Numbered from the stretch's first letter, positions 51,075 to 59,941 are shown. The stretch: DNA of 64,000 nucleotides from CAILHX01 sp964511385 (GCA_964511385.1 CAZEFE010000001.1:310001-374000); one strand, 5' to 3'. Notes: generated by a model from the letters alone, not told the origin. Numbers and translations: made by a program.

Positions 51075-52016
51075 TCAGATTGTAGCAAGTTCAATCGCCA
51101 GTTCAATCGCCTTGAACAGGCTGCCGGGGTCGGCCTTGCCTGCGGCGGCCAGGTCAAGCGCGGTGCCGTGGTCAACCGAGGTGCGGATGATGGGCAGCCC
51201 CAGCGTGACGTTGACGCCGCCGCCGAAACTGGCGTGTTTGAGCACCGCCAGTCCCTGATCGTGATACATGGCCAGAAAGCAGTCGGTATGCTGAATGTTG
51301 CTTTGCGAAAACAGGGTGTCGGCGGGGAAAGGCCCGGAAATATCCATGCCCTCCGCGCGCAGTTTCTGCAGGACGGGGGTGATGACTTCGATTTCCTCGC
51401 GCCCCAGATGGCCGCCTTCGCCGGCATGCGGGTTGAGTCCGGCGACTTTGATATTGGGTCTGGCGATACGGAAGCGGTGAAGCAAATCCTGATGCAGGAT
51501 GCGGATGATGCTTTCCAACCCGGGCTGGGTGATGGCGTCCGGCACGGCGCGCAACGGCATGTGGATGGTGGCCAGCGCCACCCGCATGCCGCCGCCGACC
51601 AGCATCATCACCACCTGCGGCGTGTGGGTCAGTTCTGCCAGGAATTCGGTGTGTCCGGTGAACGGGATGCCGGCATCGTTGATCACGCCTTTATGCACCG
51701 GCGCGGTGACCAGCGCGTCGAACCGGCCGTTCAGGCAGCCTTGGGTGGCGTAAGTCAGGGTTTCCAGCACATACGGGCTGTTGGCGGGGTCGAGTTTCCC
51801 GGCGTGGCATGGGGCCTTGAGCGGAATGTGATGGATGTTGAGGTGTTGCAGCGGAACGCCAATGTCCCGCGCACGACCGGCCAGCAACTGGCGGTCGGCA
51901 ATGATGGTGAGTTCCGCCGGAAAGGATTGTGCTGCCAGCAGGGCGCACAAGTCCGGGCCGATGCCCGCCGGTTCTCCGGCGGTAATGGCGATGCGGGGAA
52001 GGCGGGTGGTTTGCAC
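51075..52016 (-). CDS. pdxA: 4-hydroxythreonine-4-phosphate dehydrogenase
   Basis: A 313-residue enzyme of vitamin B6 synthesis. Motifs are ITAGEPAGIGPDL, TAPVHKGVINDAGIPFTGHTEFLAE, AGLNPHAGEGGHLGREE, FLAMYHDQGLAVLKH and IIRTSVDHGTALDLAA; the histidines are metal ligands. It is in the standard lptD-surA-pdxA-(ksgA) order and starts 9 bases after surA ends. Confidence 0.96.
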   Translation of the reverse strand: MQTTRLPRIAITAGEPAGIGPDLCALLAAQSFPAELTIIADRQLLAGRARDIGVPLQHLNIHHIPLKAPCHAGKLDPANSPYVLETLTYATQGCLNGRFDALVTAPVHKGVINDAGIPFTGHTEFLAELTHTPQVVMMLVGGGMRVALATIHMPLRAVPDAITQPGLESIIRILHQDLLHRFRIARPNIKVAGLNPHAGEGGHLGREEIEVITPVLQKLRAEGMDISGPFPADTLFSQSNIQHTDCFLAMYHDQGLAVLKHASFGGGVNVTLGLPIIRTSVDHGTALDLAAAGKADPGSLFKAIELAIELATI

Positions 52017-52025
52017 TGCGACAGC

Positions 52026-53339
52026 TTAGTCCTTGTCTTCCAGGCGGTATTCGACATACGCCCGGTCGCGCAATTCGCGGATCCAGTCCTGGTAGGATTC
52101 TTCCGCCTTGCGCGCCTTGATTTCCTGCCTGGCCTTGAGCCTGGCCGCTTCCTTGCTCATATCCTGGGCGCGGCGTTCCAGCACCTGGATGATGTGCCAG
52201 CCAAAACGGGATTTGATCGGTGCGCTGATCTGTTGCGGTTGCAGTTCGTTCATCACTTTTTCGAACTCGGGGACGGTGTCGCCCGGGTTCAGCCAGCCCA
52301 AGTCGCCGCCTTTGTTGGCGGTACCGTCCTCGGAATACTGGCGCGCCAGTTCGGCAAAATTGCCGCCGTTGTCCAGGCGCTCCTTGATGTCATCCATGCG
52401 GCGCTTGGCATCGGCATCCGCAAGCACTTCGCTGGGTTTGATCAGGATATGCCGCGCCAGCGTTTGCTGGATGATGACAGGTGTGCCTCCGCCGCGCCGG
52501 TCCAGCATCTTCAGGATGTGGAAGCCGTTGGCGCTGCGCATAATCTTGCTGACTTCACCTGCTTTTAACGGCTTCAGGGCTTCCTGGAACAACTCGGGCA
52601 AGTCGGTCGGTTTTTTCCAGCCCAGTTTGCCGCCTTCCAGCGCGTTGGGGGCGTCGGAATAACCGGCGGAGATTTGCCCGAAATCGGCACCGTCATTCAG
52701 CTTTTTGAAGGCGTCTTCGGCCTTGGCACGCAGCTTCTGCAGTTCTTCAGGTGTGGACTGTTCCGGCACGCGCACCAGGATGTGACCGAGGTTGTATTCA
52801 TCACCGGATTCCTGGCGTGAGCTTTTGGTGGTCAGCAGATTGTCGATTTCGGCTTCGGTGACGGTGACGCGGGCGTCAACTTCGCGCTCTTTCAGCCGCC
52901 CCAGGATAATTTCCCGGCGGATGTCCTCGCGGAATTTTCTGTAGTCCATGCCTTCGGCTTGCAGCGCGGTGCGGAATTCGGTCAGGCTCAATTTGTTCTG
53001 TTCCGCAATGCGTTCCATGGTCTTGTCCAACTGGACATCATCCACGCGCACCCCGGTTTGCGCCGCATATTGGAGCTGCATGCGGTCGGTAATCACCCGC
53101 TCCAGGATCTGCTTTTCCAGCACTTCGCGCGGCGGCAGCGGCGTACCCTGTTTTTCCAGTTGCTGGACAACCAGCTGGATGCGTTCGTCCAGTTCGCCGC
53201 GGGTGATGACATCGTTGTCGACCACGGCCACGATACGGTCGATCAATGCAACTTCCACCGCCTGCGCGGAAGTCGGCAGCAAGGGCAGCAGCAGGGACAG
53301 CATGCAGAAAAGTCTGGAAAAAGTAGCGTGAAGTTTCAT
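52026..53339 (-). CDS. surA: Periplasmic chaperone and peptidyl-prolyl isomerase SurA
   Basis: A 437-residue protein; the ATG at 53339. It has a signal peptide (to SAQA/VE), an N-terminal SurA domain (VALIDRIVAVVDNDVITRGELDERI) and two parvulin domains (residues about 180-280 and 290-395: EYNLGHILVRVPEQST, TLARHILIKPSEVL, GGDLGWLNPGDTVPEFE). It helps fold outer-membrane proteins, including LptD encoded just upstream. Confidence 0.96.
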   Translation of the reverse strand: MKLHATFSRLFCMLSLLLPLLPTSAQAVEVALIDRIVAVVDNDVITRGELDERIQLVVQQLEKQGTPLPPREVLEKQILERVITDRMQLQYAAQTGVRVDDVQLDKTMERIAEQNKLSLTEFRTALQAEGMDYRKFREDIRREIILGRLKEREVDARVTVTEAEIDNLLTTKSSRQESGDEYNLGHILVRVPEQSTPEELQKLRAKAEDAFKKLNDGADFGQISAGYSDAPNALEGGKLGWKKPTDLPELFQEALKPLKAGEVSKIMRSANGFHILKMLDRRGGGTPVIIQQTLARHILIKPSEVLADADAKRRMDDIKERLDNGGNFAELARQYSEDGTANKGGDLGWLNPGDTVPEFEKVMNELQPQQISAPIKSRFGWHIIQVLERRAQDMSKEAARLKARQEIKARKAEESYQDWIRELRDRAYVEYRLEDKD

Positions 53340-53341
53340 AT

Positions 53342-55582
53342 TCAAGGATTGACCATTGGAAGCTGGGAGCTGTTGATGTAGCCAGGGATGCTGCGTTTGA
53401 GCAGTTCCAGCGGGTTGGAGCCAATTTTGCTCAAGCCGGTGAGTTCGAGCTGCACATAAAATGCATAGACCGGTTTTGCCGTGGAGTTTGCGGCGGCGGT
53501 AGGCAGGCGGTGGAACACAAAGCGTCCGAGCCAGCAGCCTGCGTCATACTCGGCACCCGCCAGGAACTCGATCGGGCCGCTGACATCGTTGGTTTTCGGG
53601 TTGTCGCGCAACGAATAGTTGAGGCGACCGACGCCGTACCAGCCTCGGCTGAGCGGCCACTGTGCCGAGATGTCGATTTGCTCCAGCCCCAGGATGCCAA
53701 CGTTGTCGGCATTGTAGCGGTAGCTGAGGTTGAGCAGCTTGCCGGTTTCCGGCTGGTAACGCGCCGTCAGGTTGGAACGCACCGTGGTATCGGTGTCGGT
53801 GTTGTACTGGTAGTTGGCGTCGGCACGCCAGCCGTTGCTGAGCTGCATGGATAATGCGGCGAGGAGGTCGGAGTGGTTGCTCGACCTGGGCACGCCTCCC
53901 GGCAATACCACTTTCTGGTCGCTGAGGTAAAAACGTTCGGCGATGGTGGCGGAAAGCCGCTGCGAGCCTGTCCTCTGGTCGATCATGCGGCTGGTCAGTG
54001 CCGCGGTGATCTGGTTGGCATCATTAACGCGATCGCCGCCGCTGAACTGGTTCTCGGAAAAAATGGTGCTCAGGTTGAGGTCGCTCAGGCCCGAGTCAAA
54101 AATGGGCAACCGGCTCTGGTCGGTGTTCGGGATGTAAACGTAGAACAACCGCGGTTCCAGGGTCTGTGTATAGCGGTTCTTGACCACGCGCATGTCGCGG
54201 TCGAAGAATATTCCGCTATCCACGCTGAAGGTGGGCAATACGCGCGTGTCGCTGTCGAAGGCGCCGCCGGTATTGCTCAGGGAATATTGGGTGAGGTGCA
54301 TCCCGACTTTAGGGGTGATATACCCATAAGGCGCAACAAATGGAACGCTGATGCTGGGGTTGACAATCAGGCGGTTGCCCTCGACCGACGTGGGCGCGTT
54401 GGCGTGTTTTTCAAAGCGGACAAATTCGCTGTACAGGTTGGTGGTCGCCCATTCGAAATCCTCCAGTCCCGAAAGGGACAGTTGCGGGATTCTCTGGTAC
54501 GGGAACGAGATGTTGTCCAGTGTCTGGTAGCGTTGCACCATGCTGGAAAAATGCCAGTTGCCGGTATCGTAGCGCGCGCTGAGCTGTTGCAGCAGGTTGA
54601 CCCGGCTGGTGCTGAGCACGTTGGTGCTCATGTCGTTGAAGTACTGCCCGTCCGACACTTTTTCAAACTCGAGCCCGGTGGCCCAGCCATTACCGAATGA
54701 ATAACCGTGGCTCAACTGCATGTAGTAGCGGTTGCTGCCGGTTTCGTCATCATTGGGCAACAGTTCGAGATAACTTTTCCCGCTGTAATGGTTGCCCAGG
54801 TAACGATGCTCCCCCGACACCTGCGTGCCACGGTTGCCCATGTAATTGACGGCGAGCGTCGCATCCATGTCCGGCGCGATGTTCCAGTAGTAGGGAACCG
54901 ACAGCTCAACCCCATTTTTGGTGGAGGTGCCGAAGGTCGGCATCAGGAAGCCGGACTTGCGTTGGTTACTGAAAGGGAAGTCCATCCACGGGGTATAGAA
55001 GATGGGCACGCCTTTGAAATCCACCCGCGCATGGGTGGCGGTTGCCGTCTCGGCATGGTGGTCAACTTCCATTTCGCTGGTGTTTAGATACCAGTCATCG
55101 TTGCCCGCCGGGCAAGTGGTGTAGGTGGTTTTGGTCAGGCGCTCCTTGGTCGGGCCTTCAAAAAACAAGGCTTCGGCGCTGCCGCGGGAAGGGTTGGGGG
55201 TTCCTACGCCAAGATTGAAAACGGGCTTTTCCATGTGCCCGGTTCGATCTTCCATTTTGAGTTTTAGTTCAGGGCCGTCTGCAGTAATGTCTTTCTGTTT
55301 GACGTGCACGTTGCCGGTGGCATGGATTTCATCATTCAGGGTGTTGATAAAAATCTGGTCGCCCTTGACGTAATTGCCGTCCTGGTGGATTTCGGCATCG
55401 CCGAATATCCGCATTTCACGGCCCAGGTAAATCTCCATGCGCTGGCCATCGATAGTGGTGGTGCCGGGGACGATGCTGACCTCGCTGGAAATTTCCGGTG
55501 CTTCCGACGTATCGCCGTGCGCCGAGGTTGCCGTGCAGGCACCGGCGAGCATCAGCAGGCGTAGGGCAAAGCGCGTTTTCAT
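53342..55582 (-). CDS. lptD: LPS assembly protein LptD
   Basis: A 746-residue outer-membrane protein starting at ATG 55582. It has a signal peptide (to SAHG/DT), an N-terminal LptA-like jellyroll (residues about 35-140, TTIDGQRMEIYLGREMRIFGDAEI), and a large beta-barrel domain with many aromatic strand ends. The order is lptD-surA-pdxA. It inserts LPS into the outer leaflet with LptE. It is divergent from amgK; the 216-base gap should hold both promoters. Confidence 0.95.
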   Translation of the reverse strand: MKTRFALRLLMLAGACTATSAHGDTSEAPEISSEVSIVPGTTTIDGQRMEIYLGREMRIFGDAEIHQDGNYVKGDQIFINTLNDEIHATGNVHVKQKDITADGPELKLKMEDRTGHMEKPVFNLGVGTPNPSRGSAEALFFEGPTKERLTKTTYTTCPAGNDDWYLNTSEMEVDHHAETATATHARVDFKGVPIFYTPWMDFPFSNQRKSGFLMPTFGTSTKNGVELSVPYYWNIAPDMDATLAVNYMGNRGTQVSGEHRYLGNHYSGKSYLELLPNDDETGSNRYYMQLSHGYSFGNGWATGLEFEKVSDGQYFNDMSTNVLSTSRVNLLQQLSARYDTGNWHFSSMVQRYQTLDNISFPYQRIPQLSLSGLEDFEWATTNLYSEFVRFEKHANAPTSVEGNRLIVNPSISVPFVAPYGYITPKVGMHLTQYSLSNTGGAFDSDTRVLPTFSVDSGIFFDRDMRVVKNRYTQTLEPRLFYVYIPNTDQSRLPIFDSGLSDLNLSTIFSENQFSGGDRVNDANQITAALTSRMIDQRTGSQRLSATIAERFYLSDQKVVLPGGVPRSSNHSDLLAALSMQLSNGWRADANYQYNTDTDTTVRSNLTARYQPETGKLLNLSYRYNADNVGILGLEQIDISAQWPLSRGWYGVGRLNYSLRDNPKTNDVSGPIEFLAGAEYDAGCWLGRFVFHRLPTAAANSTAKPVYAFYVQLELTGLSKIGSNPLELLKRSIPGYINSSQLPMVNP

Positions 55583-55798
55583 GAGCAAAGTGTCATGCTG
55601 GAAATTAAGGGGCTAAAGGCCGTTTTTTATAGTGATAAAATCATCGGCGATTCTACTATAAAGCCATACCAAAAACCGCACCAATCTTGACTTGCAGGCG
55701 ATTCGCCAGGGTTGCAGATTAGGTTTTTCTTATTTCTTCCAACAGGTTAAAATTGGAAGTTAATTTTCAATGTCACATTAGCCATCAGGAATCTCATT

Positions 55799-56794
55799 TT
55801 GCAGCGATTACAAGAAATCAACGAATGGTTAGCCCGGCTGTATCCCGGGCAAGTTATCACTACCGCGCCGGCCTCGGCGGATGCCAGCTTCCGTCGCTAT
55901 TTCCGCGCGACGTTCAACAGCGGCGAAACACTGATTGTTATGGATGCCCCGCCGCAGCATGAAGACTGCACGCCGTTCATCCATGTGGCGCAGTTGTTTG
56001 CCGAAGCCGGCGTCAACGTCCCGCGCATCCTGGCGCAGGACCAGGCGCGGGGCTATTTGCTGCTGACCGACCTCGGCAATACCACTTATCTTTCGGTACT
56101 GGATGAGCACAATGCCGACAAGCTGTATCGCGAGGCCGGTGCGGCGCTGGTCAAGATCCAGTTGGCCAGCCGTCCGGGCGTGCTGCCGGAATACGACGAA
56201 GCCTTGCTGACGCGCGAAATGCAGCTGCTGCCGGACTGGTACATTGCCAAACACCTGGGTGTCGAACTGAATGCTGACCAGCAGCAGGTGCTGCAAAAAA
56301 CCTTTGCCACGCTCAACCGCAATATCCTGGCGCAGCCACAAGTCTACGTGCACCGCGACTACCACTCGCGCAACCTGATGGTGTGCGACAACAACCCCGG
56401 TATCCTGGATTTCCAGGACGCGGTGTACGGCCCGATCACCTATGACCTGGTATCCCTGCTCAAGGACGCCTATATCCAGTGGGATGAGGAGCGCATCCTC
56501 GACTGGGCGATCCGCTACTGGGAGCAGGCGCGCAAGGCCGGGCTGCCGGTGCATGCCGATTTCGGCGAGTTCTACCGCGATTTCGAATGGATGGGCGCGC
56601 AACGTCACATCAAGGTGCTGGGCATCTTCGCCCGGCTCTACCATCGGGACGGCAAGGACGGCTACCTCAAGGACATGCCGCTGGTCATGGAATACCTGCG
56701 CAAGGCCTGCCAGCGCTACATTGAGCTGAAACCCCTGCTGCATCTGCTGGACGCGCTGGAAAACCGGCAGGTGCAGACCGGGCTGACGTTTTGA
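55799..56794 (+). CDS. amgK: AmgK-type sugar kinase (MurNAc/GlcNAc anomeric kinase)
   Basis: A 331-residue aminoglycoside-phosphotransferase-fold kinase; the start is TTG 55799 with AGGAA upstream. Motifs are FRRYFRATF, VYVHRDYHSRNLMVCDNNPGILDFQDAVYGPITYDLVSLL (catalytic HRDYHSRN and metal DFQD). Together with MurU downstream it matches the Pseudomonas peptidoglycan recycling bypass, which makes UDP-MurNAc without de novo synthesis and lowers fosfomycin sensitivity. Confidence 0.9.
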   Translation: MQRLQEINEWLARLYPGQVITTAPASADASFRRYFRATFNSGETLIVMDAPPQHEDCTPFIHVAQLFAEAGVNVPRILAQDQARGYLLLTDLGNTTYLSVLDEHNADKLYREAGAALVKIQLASRPGVLPEYDEALLTREMQLLPDWYIAKHLGVELNADQQQVLQKTFATLNRNILAQPQVYVHRDYHSRNLMVCDNNPGILDFQDAVYGPITYDLVSLLKDAYIQWDEERILDWAIRYWEQARKAGLPVHADFGEFYRDFEWMGAQRHIKVLGIFARLYHRDGKDGYLKDMPLVMEYLRKACQRYIELKPLLHLLDALENRQVQTGLTF

Positions 56795-56795
56795 A

Positions 56796-56940
56796 GCACA
56801 TTTTTCAAAATTCAGATTTTATGGATGAAGCGCAAGGCGCACGGAGCGCAGGGTCCGAAGACAGTACGATCAGTACGGCGAGGGGGCGAGCACCGCGCAA
56901 CGCCGCGATTCGCCAGAAAAATGAATTTGGGAAGATGTGC
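56796..56940 (+). repeat. Palindromic intergenic element (copy A) between amgK and murU
   Basis: The left arm GCACATTTTTCAAAATTCAG and the complement of the right arm (56912-56940) share GCACAT-TT-C-AAATTCA. The core GGATGAAGCGCAAGGCGCAC... and GGGCGAGCACCGCGCAACGCCGCGA are close to copies B and C. It begins 2 bases after the amgK stop and ends 2 bases before the murU ATG, so it supplies the murU leader (GGGAAGAT as possible ribosome site). Confidence 0.88.
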
Positions 56941-56942
56941 GT

Positions 56943-57614
56943 ATGAGGGCCATGATCTTGGCCGCAGGCCGCGGCGAACGCATGCGCCCGCTCACCGACC
57001 ACACCCCCAAGCCGCTATTGCCCGTGGGCGGCAAGCCGCTCATCGTCTGGCATATCGAAAAACTGGCACAAGCCGGTTTCCGCGACATCGTCATCAACCA
57101 CGCCCATCTGGGCAGTTTGATCGAAGCTGCGCTGGGTGACGGCCGCCAGTTCGGTGTCAGCATCCGGTATTCGCCGGAAGCCGAAGCGCTGGAAACCGCC
57201 GGCGGCATTGCCAATGCGTTGCCATTATTGGGTAACGAGCCATTCCTGGTGGTCAACGGCGACGTATTCTGCGATTACGATTTTGCCCGTATCCCCAAAA
57301 CGCTGCCGACAAGCCGGTTGGCCTGGCTGGTGCTGGTGGATAACCCGGGACACAACAGCGGCGGCGATTTCGCGCTTGTTGATGACCAGGTGCAAAGTGA
57401 TGGCGCGACGAAATGGACCTTCAGCGGCATCGGCGTGTATCGCCCGCAATTGTTCGACGCCGTGGCGCGCGGCAGCAAGGCCAAGCTGGCGCCGCTGTTA
57501 AGGGCGGCGATGGCGCAGGGGCAGGTGGGTGGGGAGTTGTTTGCGGGGCGGTGGCTGGATATTGGGACGCCGCAGAGGTTGGCGGAATTGGATGCGGAGT
57601 TGAAGGGGCGGTAG
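56943..57614 (+). CDS. murU: N-acetylmuramate alpha-1-phosphate uridylyltransferase MurU
   Basis: A 223-residue nucleotidyltransferase with the pyrophosphorylase signature LAAGRGERMRPLTDHTPKPLLPV, then VVNGDVFCDYDF (metal Asp), TFSGIGVYRPQLF and AGRWLDIGTPQRL. ATG 56943 is preferred to GTG 56937, which lies in the repeat arm. It makes UDP-MurNAc in wall recycling, with AmgK. Confidence 0.92.
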   Translation: MRAMILAAGRGERMRPLTDHTPKPLLPVGGKPLIVWHIEKLAQAGFRDIVINHAHLGSLIEAALGDGRQFGVSIRYSPEAEALETAGGIANALPLLGNEPFLVVNGDVFCDYDFARIPKTLPTSRLAWLVLVDNPGHNSGGDFALVDDQVQSDGATKWTFSGIGVYRPQLFDAVARGSKAKLAPLLRAAMAQGQVGGELFAGRWLDIGTPQRLAELDAELKGR

Positions 57615-57615
57615 G

Positions 57616-57635
57616 GTGGGCAACTTGTTGCCCAC
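57616..57635. repeat. Perfect 20-base palindrome GTGGGCAACTTGTTGCCCAC
   Basis: It lies immediately after the murU stop and resembles a short intergenic palindrome seen widely in proteobacteria (recall). No T-run follows, so it is not a standard terminator. Confidence 0.6.
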
Positions 57636-57684
57636 GCGGTTAACTGCATTAAAACCAAAACCGCCGGCCTCGCCCGGCAGGCGA

Positions 57685-57871
57685 ACCGATTTCTTTTGCT
57701 TGTCCAAAAGAAATCGGTGAAAGAAAAAGACACCCTCCGCCGCGTCGCCTACGGCGATCCCCTGCGCTGCTCGCCAAGCCGGGCGGGGAGCTAAACTCGG
57801 GCTGCGCCCTCAGACACCGCTCCCCGAAAGCTCCCGTCTTGGCTGTGCTGCTCGGCGCGGCAGAAGGGAAA
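57685..57871 (+). repeat. Dispersed repeat, copy 2
   Basis: The hairpin ACCGATTTCTTTT / AAAAGAAATCGGT (57685-57718) is followed by 57732-57871, which matches copy 1 at 48211-48350 with about ten substitutions, same orientation. The hairpin arms of the two copies differ but each pairs fully. Confidence 0.85.
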
Positions 57872-57950
57872 ATGGGAGGTGATTTAAACTTGGGTAGTAG
57901 GGTGCGGCATCCGCATCAAATGGTGCGTGGAACGCGCCTTACCTCGCTTT

Positions 57951-58760
57951 TCACGCCCCGCCTCGCATTTTTTGCTCGATAGATCGGAGCGTGTTTTGAA
58001 TTTCTCGCTCTTTCAGTTCTGGGTCAATGTCCTGAATGTACTCAATAGCGGAAAAGTCATCGCCCCGTTTTCTATTCTGTGGTGGTTCAAGCGCCTCGAT
58101 GAGAAGTGCTTCGAGGGTTGCGACAAGGCTGGCAAGCGATGTATTCAGCGTGGTTTCTCGAAGGCTGCCTTCTTGGGTTACGTCAAGTAGGCCAAACCAT
58201 GAAAACCGATTCCAGCGACTGCCTAGACGGTCAACGGTGTGCTCAAAGAGGCGCTTACCAAGCGGGCGATCAATGGAACGCCCGACATACACCACGGTGT
58301 GGTGGTCGTAGAGGATGTAAATGCCTTTCTGTTTGCCAAAGTCAACTGGTTTGGAAAGGGCTTGTTGCTTCCCGTACATTTTGGGGTCGTTACGCCATAC
58401 AACAAGGTCGCGTTGCCAATACATGCCAAAGGAGTGAATGATTGAGTCAGAGGACTCCACGTCCGATTCGGCCAGCGTTTCGAGTTTTTTCTTGTTCGCG
58501 GTTGAGGCTGGTACCTCAACCAATGCAGAAGGGGAGTTCTTGAGCGCAAATATGCCTTTCCCAACGCGAATAAAAGGCGATTTTCCCCCATCGTGCTTTA
58601 TTGATGATGCCAGTTGCGCATTTACTGTTGCGGCAGGGGTTGCCCCGTCAGTCTCGTAGTAGCCGCGAGACAAGATTTGTTCGGAGATTTCCGTGTAATG
58701 CAATGGTGTGGCGGATTCTGCGAGCACCTTTTTTATGGCTTCTTTCCAGGATTTCTCCAC
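57951..58760 (-). CDS. HARE-HTH and GIY-YIG domain protein
   Basis: A 269-residue protein. The GTG at 58760 is chosen because GGAGG lies 5 bases before it. Residues 1-75 look like a HARE-HTH domain (WKEAIKKVLAESATPLHYTEISEQILSRGYYET, FIRVGKGIFALK). Residues about 145-240 contain a GIY-YIG-like nuclease core (GIYILYDHHTVVYVGRSIDRPLGKRLFEHT, ALLIEALEPPQNRKRGD). HARE-HTH domains are thought to read DNA modification; fusion to a nuclease suggests a restriction-type role. It is AT-richer than its surroundings. Confidence 0.8.
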   Translation of the reverse strand: MEKSWKEAIKKVLAESATPLHYTEISEQILSRGYYETDGATPAATVNAQLASSIKHDGGKSPFIRVGKGIFALKNSPSALVEVPASTANKKKLETLAESDVESSDSIIHSFGMYWQRDLVVWRNDPKMYGKQQALSKPVDFGKQKGIYILYDHHTVVYVGRSIDRPLGKRLFEHTVDRLGSRWNRFSWFGLLDVTQEGSLRETTLNTSLASLVATLEALLIEALEPPQNRKRGDDFSAIEYIQDIDPELKEREIQNTLRSIEQKMRGGA

Positions 58761-58845
58761 TGTGTCCTCCGAAAAAACGAACGTAAAAAATGCATCGCCA
58801 ACAGTGTATAACAAGACCAGCCAATAGCGTCATCGTCGCCACGCC

Positions 58846-59517
58846 CTATTTCGTTTCAATCGCGCCTTCATGCGCAATTAGCAGCGTATCTGTTAATCCA
58901 CAAAAAATGCCGTGTTCCACCACGCCCGGGGTGGCGTTCAGCAGGGCGTCCAGCGCTTGGCTGTCTACGCGCACGTCAAACGCCATGTCCAGCACCAGGC
59001 TGCCGTGGGAGGTGATGGCGAGGCCGTCTTTGGCGGCGTTGGGGCGCAGGTCGCCGATGCCGCCAAGTTTTTCCAGTTGTGCTTTGACCAGGGCCCAGGC
59101 GAAGGGCATGACTTCCACCGGGATGGGGTATTTTTCGCCGATACGGCTGACCAGTTTGCTGCGGTCTATCATCACGACGAATTTATCACTGGCGCGCGCC
59201 AGCAGTTTTTCGCGCACCAGGTCGTAGCCGCGGCCTTTGAGCAGGGTGAGGTCGGGGGTGACTTCGTCGGCGCCGTCCACGTAGAGGTCCAGCCTGGTCA
59301 GGTGTTCGATGGCAACCAGGTTCAGCCCCAGTTCCCTGGCTTTGATGGTGCTCACGGTTGAGCTGGCGACGGTGGTGATGTTAAGGCCTTCTTCGCGTTG
59401 GCGGCGCGCCAGTTCCTGGATAAACAGGTTGGCGGTGGAGCCGGTGCCCAAGCCGACCACCATGCCGTCCTGTACCAGGCTGGCGGCGTGACGGGCGACG
59501 AGTTCTTTATCGTTCAT
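58846..59517 (-). CDS. rpiA: Ribose-5-phosphate isomerase A
   Basis: A 223-residue enzyme with MVVGLGTGSTANLFI, LYVDGADEVTPDLTLLKGRGYDLVREKLLA and FVVMIDRSKLV; the acidic and lysine active-site residues are in place. It interconverts ribulose 5-phosphate and ribose 5-phosphate. It is the last gene of the edd-eda-VOC-rpiA run. Confidence 0.96.
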   Translation of the reverse strand: MNDKELVARHAASLVQDGMVVGLGTGSTANLFIQELARRQREEGLNITTVASSTVSTIKARELGLNLVAIEHLTRLDLYVDGADEVTPDLTLLKGRGYDLVREKLLARASDKFVVMIDRSKLVSRIGEKYPIPVEVMPFAWALVKAQLEKLGGIGDLRPNAAKDGLAITSHGSLVLDMAFDVRVDSQALDALLNATPGVVEHGIFCGLTDTLLIAHEGAIETK

Positions 59518-59527
59518 GACAGGTCTC

Positions 59528-59920
59528 CTACGGGATGTATTGCGGCGGACAGTTCAACTCTACGCCGTTGCCGGCGGGGTCGCGGAAGAATATTTGCACG
59601 ATGCCGGTTTGGGCAACCTTGGTCACCCGGTACTCAATACCGTGCGCGGCGAGTTTGGCTTGCATGGCCGCGGCGTCGGTGCAGGTGAAGGCGACGTGGT
59701 CGAAGGTCGTTAATACATCGGTGGCGCGGATTTCGCTCGGTGGCGCTTCGCTCAGGTGCAGCACGTCCTGGTTGCCGGCGTACAGCCAGTAGCCGAAGCT
59801 CCTGAACGCGGGGCGGGTGCCCGGAACCAGGCCGACCACGTCGCAATAAAAAGCGCGCAGCCGATCCAGAAGATCGCGCTGCGCGCGCAGGTTGTAGTGG
59901 TTAAAACCGGTAACTGCCAT
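59528..59920 (-). CDS. VOC family protein (glyoxalase/bleomycin-resistance fold)
   Basis: A 130-residue vicinal-oxygen-chelate protein. It has metal-site segments FNHYNLRAQRDLLDRLRAFYCDVVGLVPG, LHLSEAPPSE, TFDHVAFTCTD and IVQIFFRDPAGNGVELN. The ligands (H5-like, H-x-x, E near the end) suggest a metal-dependent enzyme; the substrate is unknown. It lies between eda and rpiA (10- and 21-base gaps), so it may act in sugar-acid or methylglyoxal metabolism. Confidence 0.85.
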   Translation of the reverse strand: MAVTGFNHYNLRAQRDLLDRLRAFYCDVVGLVPGTRPAFRSFGYWLYAGNQDVLHLSEAPPSEIRATDVLTTFDHVAFTCTDAAAMQAKLAAHGIEYRVTKVAQTGIVQIFFRDPAGNGVELNCPPQYIP

Positions 59921-59941
59921 GGCACATTACCTCGAAAGGAT

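Larger units (their letters stand above)
57615..57950. other. Intergenic repeat region after murU
   Basis: Gene-free. It holds a perfect GTGGGCAAC-TT-GTTGCCCAC palindrome (57616-57635), a GCCGGCC/GCCCGGC-type hairpin (near 57662), the dispersed repeat copy 2 and a GGTGCGG/CCGCATC hairpin near 57900. No promoter is evident. Confidence 0.65.

Noticed and set aside
56796..56940. Insertion sequence between amgK and murU
   Set aside because: Only 145 bases, with no transposase and no constant terminal repeats shared with other copies; treated as a palindromic element instead.
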